The notes below the pieces were generated by a model. That model was not told the DNA's origin and did not search any database. It saw only the letters and a list, made by a program, of their open reading frames with translations. Positions 45,071 through 53,996 of a DNA stretch of 64,000 nt are shown here, one piece after another. A program made the position numbers and the translations under genes. The DNA lies in assembly GCF_900046455.1 (NCBI RefSeq), contig NZ_FCOT01000009.1:124001-188000 (forward strand). The letters are read 5' to 3'. Origin of the DNA: Cellulomonas timonensis (lineage in GTDB: Bacteria; Actinomycetota; Actinomycetes; Actinomycetales; Cellulomonadaceae). The first letter of the stretch is position 1. Every line of letters starts with the position of its first letter.

Positions 45071-45693
45071 CGATGGCTGATGACAAGAAGGCCACCGACG
45101 AGACGGCCGAGGTGAAGACCCCGGCCAAGAAGGCTCCGGCCAAGAAGACGACGGAGGCTGCCCCCAAGGCGGCCAAGGCCAAGGCTGAGAAGCCCGCCGC
45201 GTCGTCGGCCAAGGCGAAGGCTGAGGCCGCTGCGGCCGAGGCCGGCAACGGTGGCACCCTCAAGGTGCACCACCTGCGTCCCGCCCCCGGCGCCAAGACC
45301 GCCAAGACCCGTGTGGGTCGTGGTGAGGCGTCGAAGGGTAAGACCGCCGGGCGTGGGACCAAGGGCACCAAGGCCCGCTACCAGGTCCCGGAGCGCTTCG
45401 AGGGTGGGCAGATGCCGTTGCACATGCGCCTGCCCAAGCTTCGCGGCTTCACGAACCCGTTCCGTGTCGAGTACCAGGTCGTGAACCTGGACAAGCTGTC
45501 GGCGCTCTACCCGAGCGGCGGCGACGTCACGGTCGAGGACCTGGTCGCGAAGGGCGCCGTCCGCAAGGGCGCGCCGGTGAAGGTGCTGGGCACGGGCGAG
45601 CTGACGGTCAAGCTCTCCGTCTCGGTTGACGCGTACTCCTCGTCGGCGAAGGACAAGATCCTCGCCGCCGGCGGAAGCGTCGAGCAGGACTGA
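45067..45693 (+). CDS. rplO: 50S ribosomal protein L15 with a Lys/Ala-rich N-terminal extension
   Basis: The 208-residue protein is longer than the usual 145-150. Residues 1 to about 62 are a Lys/Ala/Pro/Glu-rich, histone-H1-like extension. The L15 core starts at [20 protein letters not shown] and includes [10 protein letters not shown] and [18 protein letters not shown]. The start is GTG 45067 (overlapping rpmD) or ATG 45073, with GGAGG in range of both. A 16-bp terminator follows. Confidence 0.97.
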   Translation: MTMADDKKATDETAEVKTPAKKAPAKKTTEAAPKAAKAKAEKPAASSAKAKAEAAAAEAGNGGTLKVHHLRPAPGAKTAKTRVGRGEASKGKTAGRGTKGTKARYQVPERFEGGQMPLHMRLPKLRGFTNPFRVEYQVVNLDKLSALYPSGGDVTVEDLVAKGAVRKGAPVKVLGTGELTVKLSVSVDAYSSSAKDKILAAGGSVEQD

Positions 45694-45699
45694 TCGCAG

Positions 45700-45735
45700 A
45701 ACGGGGTCGGCGGCCCACAGGCCGCCGACCCCGTT
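45700..45735 (+). terminator. Terminator after rplO
   Basis: A perfect 16-bp stem (45700-45715 with 45720-45735) closes a CACA loop, 7 nt after rplO. It separates the ribosomal protein genes from secY–adk–map. Confidence 0.9.
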
Positions 45736-45806
45736 CCGCATCCCCATAGAACCGCCCGCTGTTTCTCAGGGGATGCCCCGTTTCCCGCAACGTGGCCGAT
45801 CTCCGT

Positions 45807-45812
45807 TAAGGT
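45807..45812 (+). promoter_or_regulatory. Putative -10 for secY–adk–map
   Basis: TAAGGT stands about 98 nt before secY, in the gap after the rplO terminator. No convincing -35 is seen. Confidence 0.4.
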
Positions 45813-45909
45813 GCCCAGTGGCCTCGAGTCGATCGCAGGTCCTCGACGCTCATTGACGGCTGCATCGCCCGGCTGTACGACACACCGCCTCGGCGGACCA
45901 GGAGGACAG

Positions 45910-47208
45910 GTGCTCAGCGCATTCGCTCGGGCGTTCAGGACGCCCGACCTGCGGCGCAAGCTGCTCTTCACGATCGGCGTGATCGTCATCTACCGCGTCG
46001 GCTCGTTCCTGCCGACGCCGGGGGTGTCGTACAAGAACGTCCAGCTCTGCATCGCAGAGACCTCGGACGGGAACACGCTGCTCGGCCTGATCAACCTGTT
46101 CAGCGGCGGGGCGCTGCTCCAGCTGTCCGTGTTCGCGCTGGGGATCATGCCGTACATCACGGCGAGCATCATCGTCCAGCTGCTCCGCGTGGTCATCCCG
46201 CGGTTCGAGGCCCTCCACAAGGAGGGGCAGCAGGGCACTGCGAAGCTCACGCAGTACACGCGCTACCTGACCATCGCCCTGGCGGTGCTGCAGTCGACGA
46301 CGATCGTCACCGTCGCGCGCAGCGGCCAGCTGTTCACCGGGTGCTCCGTCCCCGTGATCCCGGACAGCGGATGGATCACCGTGGTGCTCATGGTCATCAC
46401 CATGACGGCGGGCACCGGCCTCATCATGTGGTTCGGCGAGCTCATCACGGAGCGCGGCGTCGGCAACGGCATGTCGCTCCTCATCTTCATCTCGATCGCC
46501 GCGTCGTTCCCCGGCGCCATGTGGTCGATCGCCGGCGGCTCGGGCGGCATCACCAAGTTCATCATCGTGCTCGCCGTGATCGTCCTGGTCGTCGCGCTGG
46601 TCGTGTTCGTCGAGCAGTCGCAGCGGCGGATCCCCGTGCAGTACGCCAAGCGCATGGTCGGCCGGCGCATGTACGGCGGCTCGAGCACCTACATCCCGAT
46701 CAAGATCAACATGGCCGGCATCATCCCGGTGATCTTCGCGTCGTCGCTGCTCGCCGTTCCGGCGCTCATCGCCCAGTTCGCCGACACGACCCAGGGCTGG
46801 GTCATCTGGATCACGAACAACCTGGCCACGCCGAGCGCGCCGCTCTACAACGCGATCTTCGTCGTCCTGATCATCTTCTTCTGCTACTTCTACACGGCCA
46901 TCACGTTCAACCCGGACGAGGTCGCCGACAACATGAAGAAGTACGGAGGCTTCATCCCCGGCATCCGGGCCGGCCGTCCCACGGCCGAGTACCTCGACTT
47001 CGTCATCACGCGCATCACCGCGCCCGGGTCGGTGTACCTGGCGATGGTCGCGCTGATCCCGACGATCACGTTCATCGTGCTCGGCGTCGGCACCAACGTG
47101 CCGTTCGGCGGAGCGTCGATCCTCATCGTGGTGGGCGTCGGCCTGGAAACCGTCAAGCAGATCGAGTCGCAGCTTCAGCAGCGGCACTATGAAGGGTTCC
47201 TCAAATAA
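45910..47208 (+). CDS. secY: Preprotein translocase subunit SecY
   Basis: The 432-residue protein has ten membrane segments and the SecY signatures SIIVQLL and PFGGASILIVVGVGLETVKQ-like C-terminal region. It forms the protein-conducting channel with SecE. I chose GTG at 45910 (VLSAFARAFRTPDLRRKL), directly after GGAGGACAG; a longer open frame to 45811 lacks family similarity. TAATG overlap with adk. Confidence 0.97.
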   Translation: MLSAFARAFRTPDLRRKLLFTIGVIVIYRVGSFLPTPGVSYKNVQLCIAETSDGNTLLGLINLFSGGALLQLSVFALGIMPYITASIIVQLLRVVIPRFEALHKEGQQGTAKLTQYTRYLTIALAVLQSTTIVTVARSGQLFTGCSVPVIPDSGWITVVLMVITMTAGTGLIMWFGELITERGVGNGMSLLIFISIAASFPGAMWSIAGGSGGITKFIIVLAVIVLVVALVVFVEQSQRRIPVQYAKRMVGRRMYGGSSTYIPIKINMAGIIPVIFASSLLAVPALIAQFADTTQGWVIWITNNLATPSAPLYNAIFVVLIIFFCYFYTAITFNPDEVADNMKKYGGFIPGIRAGRPTAEYLDFVITRITAPGSVYLAMVALIPTITFIVLGVGTNVPFGGASILIVVGVGLETVKQIESQLQQRHYEGFLK

Positions 47209-47786
47209 TGAGTGCGCGTCTGGTCCTGCTCGGCCCTCCCGGGGCGGGCAAGGGCACGCAGGCATCCCGGCTGGCCGAGCGGCTCGCCATCCCGGCGATC
47301 TCCACCGGTGACATCTTCCGGGCCAACATCACTGGTGGCACCGAGCTGGGCCGCAAGGTCCAGGAGTACACCGCCGTGGGCGCCCTGGTGCCTGACGAGC
47401 TCACGAACGCCATGGTCCGGGACCGCCTGGCCCAGGACGACGCCCGTGACGGGTTCCTGCTTGACGGGTACCCCCGCAACGTCGCCCAGGTCGCCGAGCT
47501 GGACGACATCCTCGCCGCGGCGGGCCGTCCCCTCGACGTCGCCGTGGAACTCACCGCTGACCCCGAGGTCGTGGTGGAGCGCCTGCTCAGCAGGGCTCAG
47601 ATCGAGGGCCGTGCTGACGACACCGAGCCCGTCATCCGCCACCGGCTCGAGGTCTACGCCGTGCAGACCGCGCCGATCTCGCAGGTCTACGAGGACCGCG
47701 GGCTGCTGGTCCGCGTCGACGGGCTCGGCTCAGTCGACGACGTCACCGAGCGCCTGATGCTGGCCCTCGCCGCGCACCTCGCCTGA
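47208..47786 (+). CDS. adk: Adenylate kinase
   Basis: The 192-residue enzyme converts ATP and AMP to two ADP. The P-loop is GPPGAGKGTQA at residues 9-19, followed by ISTGDIFRANI and DGYPRNVAQ. The lid is the short form without zinc cysteines, as in most actinobacteria. The ATG overlaps the secY stop. Confidence 0.97.
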   Translation: MSARLVLLGPPGAGKGTQASRLAERLAIPAISTGDIFRANITGGTELGRKVQEYTAVGALVPDELTNAMVRDRLAQDDARDGFLLDGYPRNVAQVAELDDILAAAGRPLDVAVELTADPEVVVERLLSRAQIEGRADDTEPVIRHRLEVYAVQTAPISQVYEDRGLLVRVDGLGSVDDVTERLMLALAAHLA

Positions 47787-47789
47787 GTG

Positions 47790-48623
47790 ATGTTCGGACG
47801 CGAACGGATCGAGCTCAAGACCCCGGACCAGGTCCGCGTGATGCGTCGCGCGGGGCTGGTGGTCGCTGACGCGCTGGCCGCGGTGCGCGGCGCCGTGCGG
47901 CCGGGGCTCACCACGCGGGACCTCGATGTGGTCGCCGCGGAGGCCATCAGGTCGGCGGGGGCCACGCCCTCGTTCCTCGGGTACATGGACTACCCGGCCA
48001 CGATCTGCGTGTCGGTCAACGACGAGGTGGTCCACGGCATCCCGGGGGACCGGGTGCTGCAGCCCGGGGACATCGTCTCCATCGACTGCGGCGCCATCGT
48101 CGACGGCTGGCATGGCGACTCGGCGATCACGGTGGTGCTGCCTGAGGCCGACCCCGCTGACGTCGCGCTGAGCGACATCACCGAGCGCGCCATGTGGGCC
48201 GGCATCGCGGCGCTCGCCACCGCCGATCGCCTCGGCGCCGTCGGCGACGCCGTGGAGGACGTGGTCGAGGCCGCGCACGCCGCCGGCGGGCCCGGGCTCG
48301 GCATCGTGCAGGACTATGTGGGCCACGGGATCGGCTCGGCGATGCACCTGCCGCCCGACGTGCCGAACTACCGCACCCGTGAGCGCGGCCCCAAGGTGCG
48401 TCCCGGGATGTGCGTGGCCATCGAGCCGATGCTGGTCCGCGGCGACCAGCGCACGCGCGTGCTGGCCGACGACTGGACCGTGGTCACGGAGGACGGGTCG
48501 CGCGCCTCCCACTGGGAGCACACCGTCGCGATCCTCGAGGACGGCATCTGGGTGCTGACCGCGCCCGATGGCGGCGCCGAGCGTCTCGCCGAGCTCGGCG
48601 TGGCGGTTGCGCCGCTCGACTGA
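47790..48623 (+). CDS. map: Methionine aminopeptidase, type I
   Basis: The 277-residue metalloenzyme removes the initiator Met. Its ligands are visible: Asp pair in SIDCGAIVDGWHGD, His in YVGHGIGSAMH, and late Glu residues in CVAIEPML and ASHWEHTVAI. The start is ATG 47790 or GTG 47787, directly after adk. The secY–adk–map order is widely conserved. Confidence 0.96.
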   Translation: MFGRERIELKTPDQVRVMRRAGLVVADALAAVRGAVRPGLTTRDLDVVAAEAIRSAGATPSFLGYMDYPATICVSVNDEVVHGIPGDRVLQPGDIVSIDCGAIVDGWHGDSAITVVLPEADPADVALSDITERAMWAGIAALATADRLGAVGDAVEDVVEAAHAAGGPGLGIVQDYVGHGIGSAMHLPPDVPNYRTRERGPKVRPGMCVAIEPMLVRGDQRTRVLADDWTVVTEDGSRASHWEHTVAILEDGIWVLTAPDGGAERLAELGVAVAPLD

Positions 48624-48655
48624 GGCCACGCGCCCCGTCACCCACCGCATCCTCT

Positions 48656-48695
48656 GCAACGCCCGCCGCGCCAACCTTGGCACGGCGGGCGTTGC
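48656..48695 (+). terminator. Terminator of secY–adk–map
   Basis: A perfect 13-bp stem (48656-48668 with 48683-48695). Its loop holds a further short self-complementary stretch. It begins 33 nt after map. Confidence 0.88.
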
Positions 48696-48798
48696 CGCGT
48701 CTTGCGTCATTCCGCGCGACGTCAGCAGCGGAGGGCGCGGGCAACTCACCCAGACAGCCGCCGTGGGCTGGGCGATTCGCCCCCGGGTGGGTGAAAAG

Positions 48799-48828
48799 CG
48801 GCGGGGATACGCCCGATCGGCGGGGATA
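48799..48828 (+). repeat. Direct repeat ahead of the surface-protein gene
   Basis: CGGCGGGGATA occurs at 48799-48809 and 48818-48828, 19 bp start to start. A -10-like TAGTCT follows at 48865-48870. The 403-nt space from map to the surface gene otherwise holds only the map terminator and an untranslated leader of about 150 nt. Confidence 0.45.
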
Positions 48829-49026
48829 TCCGGCGTTTGTTGGATCACTGTCCAGTTTGTCGGATAGTCTCGCGATCGCGCAGGTCGGGGATCTGCGCGA
48901 GGGAATCCGACACCGTGGTGGGGCCAACGTCCGCAGGGCGACTGGTGCGCGCTGGATCGGGTCCCGTGTCCAGTCGGCGGGGTCCGTCAGCCCTCGCCAG
49001 CACGTCGCCGAAGCAGTGGATGGAGC

Positions 49027-50361
49027 ATGATGCGCAGGAGCATGACGCCGGTCGGGACCGGTCACGATCGGAAGGCCGTCGGCCTGCGCGCGGTGCGCAC
49101 GATGGCTGCGTGGGGCCTCGTCGGGGTGCTCGCTGTGGCGGCGGGAACCTCCGCGTCGGCCACCGGCGGAGCGGGCGACAAGGGCGGCAATGGCCACGGG
49201 GGTGGCGGCTCGGGCGACAAGATCACGATCTGCCGCTCCGCCACGGCCCCCAAGGACCAGACGCCGCCCTCCGGCAAGGACGGTGCGGTCGTGGGCGACT
49301 TCACCTGGACGGTGGAGAAGGTCAAGGCCAAGGACAAGACGGGCGCCTGGGACATCGTTCCCGGCGGCAAGTCGGTTGCGAAGAACCTCACGACCACGTT
49401 CAACGGCGTCTCTGGCGCGGACGTGCTGGCGGATGGCTGCAAGCTCAATCTCCGCTCGACGGGCCTGTACGTGTACCCGAAGGACGACGTCAACCAGCCC
49501 GCAGGCTGGTGGAACAGCGGCCGCCAGGTGCTCGTGGCCACGTGGAACGGTTGGTCCTGGAAGACCGAGCTCGACGCGAGCCAGCTGCCCGAGGGCGTCT
49601 GCGGAGCCGGCTGGGGCGTCCAGCAGGACAAGGTGTGGGGCCCGCAGTCGATCCTGCCGCCCATCGTCGACCGCAAGGCGGATATCGGCGTGCTGGGGTG
49701 GCCTCCGGTCAAGGAGGACAAGCACTCAGAGCTCGGCGCGTTCCTCACTGTTCCTGAGTGCGCCACGTCGACTCCTACCCCGACGCCGACAGTGACGCCC
49801 AGCCCGAAGCCGACGACGCCCGAGCCGACGACTCCTGCGCCGACGACTCCCGCGCCGACTCCGACCACCCCCGAGCCGACGGCTCCGCCGAAGCCTGCCG
49901 ACCTGGTCGACGTGGGTGACTGGGTCGAGGGCGAGTGGGCCTGCGGCGACGTGAAGGTCGAGCGCATTCAGACGATCACGACGACGTCGTTCGAGCTGGT
50001 CGACGGCGCATGGGTGAAGAAGACCCCGGAGACTTCGACGGTTCGCGAGATGCGTGACCTGACCGCCGACGAGCTGGCCGAGTGCGAGACGCCGGCGCCC
50101 ACCCCGTCCGCGTCGGTCGCTCCGACGACCGAGCCGACGCCGACGCCGTCGGTGTCGCCCTCCTCCGAGGTGCTCGCGGCCACGCCGTCGCCGTCCCCGA
50201 CGTACACCTCTGAGGTGCTGGCGGCGCCGTCCGGTGGCGGCAGCGTGCTCGCCGCGACTGGCTCGACTGTCGGCCCGGTGCTCGGCGCCGCCGCGGTGCT
50301 GCTGCTGGCCGGTGCCGGCCTGGTGTTCTACCGCCGTCGGGCGGCCCGCGAGGACGCCTGA
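49027..50361 (+). CDS. Probable sortase-anchored surface protein (LAATG signal)
   Basis: The 444-residue protein has an N-terminal signal (hydrophobic residues about 27-45), an N-terminal domain of about 190 residues containing KITICRSATAPKDQTPPSG and three later cysteines, a Pro/Thr linker at about 247-291, a domain of about 60 residues (VDVGDWVEGEWACGD to LTADELAECE), a second Pro/Thr/Ser linker, and a cell-wall sorting signal: LAATG at 408-412, a hydrophobic helix and a final RRR cluster. LAxTG is the signal of actinobacterial class E sortases. Two look-alikes, VLAAT and VLAAP, lie at 383 and 398. Ligand and role unknown. Tandem ATGs follow GGAG. Confidence 0.8.
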   Translation: MMRRSMTPVGTGHDRKAVGLRAVRTMAAWGLVGVLAVAAGTSASATGGAGDKGGNGHGGGGSGDKITICRSATAPKDQTPPSGKDGAVVGDFTWTVEKVKAKDKTGAWDIVPGGKSVAKNLTTTFNGVSGADVLADGCKLNLRSTGLYVYPKDDVNQPAGWWNSGRQVLVATWNGWSWKTELDASQLPEGVCGAGWGVQQDKVWGPQSILPPIVDRKADIGVLGWPPVKEDKHSELGAFLTVPECATSTPTPTPTVTPSPKPTTPEPTTPAPTTPAPTPTTPEPTAPPKPADLVDVGDWVEGEWACGDVKVERIQTITTTSFELVDGAWVKKTPETSTVREMRDLTADELAECETPAPTPSASVAPTTEPTPTPSVSPSSEVLAATPSPSPTYTSEVLAAPSGGGSVLAATGSTVGPVLGAAAVLLLAGAGLVFYRRRAAREDA

Positions 50362-50404
50362 CAACCAGCGGCCCCACCCGCCGAGGGGTCGCGCGCACGA
50401 AAGT

Positions 50405-50437
50405 GACGCCGCACAGGACCTGCGCCTGTGCGGCGTC
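50405..50437 (+). terminator. Terminator of the surface-protein gene
   Basis: A perfect 13-bp stem (50405-50417 with 50425-50437) with a 7-nt loop, 44 nt after the stop. Confidence 0.85.
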
Positions 50438-50498
50438 GCCGTGCACAGGGGACACTAGGGGGAGGGCTCCCGATGCCGGGCGCCCACGGTGGCCGCGG

Positions 50499-50527
50499 TT
50501 TCTTCCGCGTCCCACATGCCGTAGGAT
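50499..50527 (+). promoter_or_regulatory. Putative promoter of the infA–rplQ operon
   Basis: TTTCTT (50499-50504), 17 bp, TAGGAT (50522-50527). It gives a leader of about 135 nt. The 305-nt gap between the surface gene and infA holds this and the preceding terminator. Confidence 0.5.
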
Positions 50528-50666
50528 GGTCCGTCGGGTGTGTGCGCCCTCTTGCGGGCTGCCGGCACCAATCCACGAACACGCGGATCTGATCGCGCGC
50601 GAGAGCGCTCGGCCAGGGCGGGTGTGAGTGGGCGGCTCGTCACCATTCAGAGAGATAGCGGAGGAT

Positions 50667-50888
50667 ATGGCAAAGAAGGACGGTGTCATCGAGATCGAAG
50701 GCAGCGTTGTCGAGGCCTTGCCGAACGCGATGTTCCGCGTGGAGCTGGCCAACGGCCACCGGGTTCTCGCCCACATCTCGGGCAAGATGCGACAGCACTA
50801 CATCCGGATCCTCCCCGAGGACCGGGTCGTCGTCGAGCTGAGCCCGTACGACCTGTCCCGCGGCCGGATCGTCTACCGCTACAAGTAA
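50667..50888 (+). CDS. infA: Translation initiation factor IF-1
   Basis: The 73-residue OB-fold protein ([36 protein letters not shown]) has the canonical length. It binds the 30S A site during initiation. I chose ATG 50667, after GGAGG; an upstream GTG in frame would add 13 residues. Confidence 0.98.
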   Translation: MAKKDGVIEIEGSVVEALPNAMFRVELANGHRVLAHISGKMRQHYIRILPEDRVVVELSPYDLSRGRIVYRYK

Positions 50889-50947
50889 CCGCCACTCGAA
50901 CACGCCGCCGGCCCGCAAGGGTGCAGCGGCGGCGGAGGAAGCACGCC

Positions 50948-51061
50948 ATGAAGGTCAAGCCCAGCGTCAAGAAGATCTGCGACAAGTGCAAGGTGATTCG
51001 CCGGCACGGTCGCGTTCAGGTGATCTGCGAGAACCTGCGCCACAAGCAGCGCCAGGGCTGA
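50948..51061 (+). CDS. rpmJ: 50S ribosomal protein L36
   Basis: The 37-residue protein [19 protein letters not shown] has the full zinc set Cys11, Cys14, Cys27 and His32. The GGAGG ahead of the ATG is clear. A 195-nt gap without a gene follows before rpsM; it is GC-rich with several short complementary stretches. Confidence 0.98.
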   Translation: MKVKPSVKKICDKCKVIRRHGRVQVICENLRHKQRQG

Positions 51062-51256
51062 TGCCCTGACGCTCGGGGCGCACCCGAGCAGCACCACCCG
51101 GTCCACCGCCTCCGGCGGGGACCAGCAAGCGCACCGCCACTCCGGCGCCGCCCGACAGGGACGGCCCGGCGAACCCTCGGCTCGGAGGCCGGGGCCCGCA
51201 GAATGCGGGAGGGCAGTGCGGCAGACCTCCGAGGCACCACAGGAGCCACCAGGCAC

Positions 51257-51637
51257 ATGGCACGTCTTGTCGGCGTCGACCTCCCCCGCGAGAAGCGGCT
51301 CGAGATCGCGCTCACCTACATCTACGGCGTCGGCCGTACCCGCGCCCAGCAGACGCTCGCCGCGACGGGCATCAGCCCGGACGTCCGCGTGAAGGACCTC
51401 GGCGACGCCGAGCTCGTCGCGCTGCGCGACTACCTCGAGGGCAACTACAAGCTTGAGGGCGACCTCCGGCGCGAGGTTGCCGCGGACATCCGCCGCAAGG
51501 TCGAGATCGGTTGCTACGAGGGCCTGCGGCACCGCCGCGGCCTCCCGGTGCGCGGTCAGCGCACCAAGACCAACGCCCGCACCCGCAAGGGCCCGAAGCG
51601 CACCGTCGCCGGCAAGAAGAAGGCCGGCCGGAAGTAG
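51257..51637 (+). CDS. rpsM: 30S ribosomal protein S13
   Basis: The 126-residue protein ([20 protein letters not shown]) has GIGR-type GVGRTRAQQ and the C-terminal [19 protein letters not shown]. It contacts L5 and the P-site tRNA. I chose the ATG at 51257; ACAGGAG lies upstream. Confidence 0.98.
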   Translation: MARLVGVDLPREKRLEIALTYIYGVGRTRAQQTLAATGISPDVRVKDLGDAELVALRDYLEGNYKLEGDLRREVAADIRRKVEIGCYEGLRHRRGLPVRGQRTKTNARTRKGPKRTVAGKKKAGRK

Positions 51638-51730
51638 CACTGACGCCGGGCTGAGCAGGCGCGTCACGCGCCGCGGCCCACGCGTCGGTCACACCGACCT
51701 CACACCTGGAAACTCGGAGAGAACAAGCAC

Positions 51731-52132
51731 ATGCCTCCCAAGACTCGTACCGCCGTGCGCAAGCCGCGCCGCAAGGAGAAGAAGAACGTCTCCCACGGCC
51801 AGGCGCACATCAAGAGCACGTTCAACAACACCATCGTGTCCATCACGGACCCGACCGGCGCCGTCATCGCCTGGGCCTCGTCCGGCCAGGTCGGCTTCAA
51901 GGGCTCACGCAAGTCGACCCCGTTCGCCGCGCAGCTCGCTGCTGAGGCTGCCGCGCGTCGTGCGCAGGAGCACGGCATGAAGAAGGTCGACGTCTTCGTC
52001 AAGGGCCCCGGCTCGGGCCGTGAGACCGCGATCCGCTCGCTGCAGGCGACCGGCCTCGAGGTCGGCTCGATCCAGGACGTCACGCCCCAGGCGCACAACG
52101 GCTGCCGCCCGCCGAAGCGTCGCCGCGTCTGA
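51731..52132 (+). CDS. rpsK: 30S ribosomal protein S11
   Basis: The 133-residue protein ([20 protein letters not shown], then [20 protein letters not shown]) is a standard S11 ending in [10 protein letters not shown]. It helps form the mRNA exit. A 17-bp hairpin, not rpsD, follows. Confidence 0.98.
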   Translation: MPPKTRTAVRKPRRKEKKNVSHGQAHIKSTFNNTIVSITDPTGAVIAWASSGQVGFKGSRKSTPFAAQLAAEAAARRAQEHGMKKVDVFVKGPGSGRETAIRSLQATGLEVGSIQDVTPQAHNGCRPPKRRRV

Positions 52133-52144
52133 TCGTCAGGTGAT

Positions 52145-52182
52145 CCGGATCCGGACGCGGGGCTTCCCGCGTCCGGATCCGG
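52145..52182 (+). terminator. Strong hairpin between rpsK and rpoA
   Basis: A perfect 17-bp stem (52145-52161 with 52166-52182) closes a GCTT loop, 12 nt after rpsK. It lies inside the expected alpha operon, where rpsD is found in many other bacteria. It may end part of the transcripts; no strong rpoA promoter is seen in the 91 nt that remain. Confidence 0.8.
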
Positions 52183-52273
52183 GCCGCCTCGCCTGACCGG
52201 GTGGACCGAGACCCGGCAGGCACGCAGTACTGCAGAGCGTCATATGGCGGACGCTCGCTGAGAGGAACCCACC

Positions 52274-53290
52274 GTGCTCATCGCACAGCGCCCCACCCTG
52301 ACCGAAGAGGTCATCTCGGAGAACCGCTCGCGGTTCTCGATCGAGCCGCTCGAGCCTGGCTTCGGCTACACGCTCGGCAACTCGCTGCGTCGGACCCTGC
52401 TCTCCTCCATCCCCGGCGCTGCGGTCACGTCCATCCGCATCGACGGCGTGCTGCACGAGTTCACCACCGTGCCGGGCGTCAAGGAGGACGTCACCGAGAT
52501 CATCCTCAACATCAAGAACCTCGTCGTCTCCTCGGAGAACGACGAGCCCGTCGTGATGTACCTGCGCAAGCAGGGTTCGGGTGTCGTGACGGCCGCGGAC
52601 ATCGTCCCGCCGGCCGGCGTCGAGGTGCACAACCCCGACCTGCACATCGCGACGCTGAACGACAAGGGCAAGCTCGAGATCGAGCTCACGGTCGAGCGTG
52701 GCCGCGGGTACGTCTCCGCGAACCAGAACAAGTCGTTCGACGCCGAGATCGGCCGCGTGCCGGTCGACTCGATCTACTCGCCGGTCCTCAAGGTGACCTA
52801 CAAGGTCGAGGCGACGCGTGTCGAGCAGCGCACGGACTTCGACAAGCTCATCGTCGACGTCGAGACGAAGCAGGCCATCAGCCCGCGCGACGCGCTGGCC
52901 TCGGCTGGCAAGACGCTCGTCGAGCTGTTCGGCCTGGCCCGTGAGCTGAACGTCGAGGCTGAGGGCATCGAGATCGGCCCGTCGCCGACGGACGCCGCAC
53001 TCGCGGCCGACCTGGCGCTGCCGATCGAGGACCTCCAGCTCACGATCCGCTCGTACAACTGCCTCAAGCGTGAGGGCATCCACTCGGTGGGCGAGCTCGT
53101 CGCGCGCAGCGAGGCAGACCTCCTCGACATCCGGAACTTCGGCGCGAAGTCGATCACGGAGGTCAAGGAGAAGCTGGCCGAGCTGGGCCTGTCGCTCAAG
53201 GACAGCCCGCTGGACTTCGACCCCACGGCAGCCGTCGGCTACTACGAGGGCGACGAGGGCGAGTTCGTCGAGGACGACCAGTTCAACTGA
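52274..53290 (+). CDS. rpoA: DNA-directed RNA polymerase subunit alpha
   Basis: The 338-residue protein has the alpha N-terminal dimerisation domain ([20 protein letters not shown]) and the C-terminal domain ([34 protein letters not shown]) that contacts promoters and activators. An acidic tail ends it. GTG start after GAGAGGA. Confidence 0.98.
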   Translation: MLIAQRPTLTEEVISENRSRFSIEPLEPGFGYTLGNSLRRTLLSSIPGAAVTSIRIDGVLHEFTTVPGVKEDVTEIILNIKNLVVSSENDEPVVMYLRKQGSGVVTAADIVPPAGVEVHNPDLHIATLNDKGKLEIELTVERGRGYVSANQNKSFDAEIGRVPVDSIYSPVLKVTYKVEATRVEQRTDFDKLIVDVETKQAISPRDALASAGKTLVELFGLARELNVEAEGIEIGPSPTDAALAADLALPIEDLQLTIRSYNCLKREGIHSVGELVARSEADLLDIRNFGAKSITEVKEKLAELGLSLKDSPLDFDPTAAVGYYEGDEGEFVEDDQFN

Positions 53291-53361
53291 AGCCGGGGAA
53301 CGCGCAGACGGCCTCAGGTCCCTGCGCGTAGCCCATCACTGGAACTCAAGGAGTAACAACC

Positions 53362-53889
53362 ATGCCTACGCCCACCAAGGGTCCCCGGCTCGGTGGCGGA
53401 CCGGCGCACGAGCGGCTGATCCTGGCCAACCTGGCCACGGCGCTGTTCGAGCACAAGCGGATCACGACGACGGAGACCAAGGCCAAGCGCCTGCGCCCCG
53501 TCGCCGAGCGCCTCATCACGATCGCGAAGCGCGGTGACCTCGCGTCCCGCCGCCGCGTTCTGACGACGGTCCGCGACAAGTCCGTCGTGCACGCGCTCTT
53601 CACGGAGATCGCCCCGGCCATGGCCGAGCGCGAGGGTGGCTACACCCGCATCACGAAGATCGGCAACCGCAAGGGCGACAACGCGCCCATGGCCGTGATC
53701 GAGCTCGTCCTCGAGCCCGTCTCGCCGAAGCAGGCCGTCGTCCGCGAGGCCGAGAAGGCCGCGAAGAAGTCGGCCCCCGCGGCCGAGGCGCCTGTTGCCG
53801 AGGAGAGCGTCGAGGAGGTCGTCGAGGAGACGCCCGCCGCCGAGGCTCCTGCCGAGGAGACCACCGAGGACAGCGCCGACAAGGCCTGA
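53362..53889 (+). CDS. rplQ: 50S ribosomal protein L17 with a long acidic tail
   Basis: The 175-residue protein has the L17 core ([40 protein letters not shown]) in about 120 residues, then a tail of about 50 residues rich in Ala, Glu, Pro and Val. ATG after AAGGAG. A terminator follows. Confidence 0.97.
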   Translation: MPTPTKGPRLGGGPAHERLILANLATALFEHKRITTTETKAKRLRPVAERLITIAKRGDLASRRRVLTTVRDKSVVHALFTEIAPAMAEREGGYTRITKIGNRKGDNAPMAVIELVLEPVSPKQAVVREAEKAAKKSAPAAEAPVAEESVEEVVEETPAAEAPAEETTEDSADKA

Positions 53890-53903
53890 TCTCACCGCGT
53901 CGC

Positions 53904-53937
53904 AAGGCCCGGCCCCGATCACTCGGGGCCGGGCCTT
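53904..53937 (+). terminator. Terminator of the rpoA–rplQ unit
   Basis: A perfect 15-bp stem (53904-53918 with 53923-53937) with a TCAC loop, 15 nt after rplQ. Confidence 0.9.
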
Positions 53938-53984
53938 CGTCGTGCCGCGACCTGCCCGCGCGGGCGCCGTGGCGGCGCGATGGG

Positions 53985-53996
53985 TAGCGTCGGAGC
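53985..53996 (+). promoter_or_regulatory. -10 element of the hydrolase gene, leaderless
   Basis: TAGCGT (53985-53990) ends 6 nt before the ATG at 53997. Confidence 0.6.

Noticed and set aside
52133-52273. A broken or missing rpsD as a sign of deletion
   Set aside because: No remnant of S4 coding sequence is visible, and rpsD lies outside this operon in other actinobacteria such as Streptomyces.
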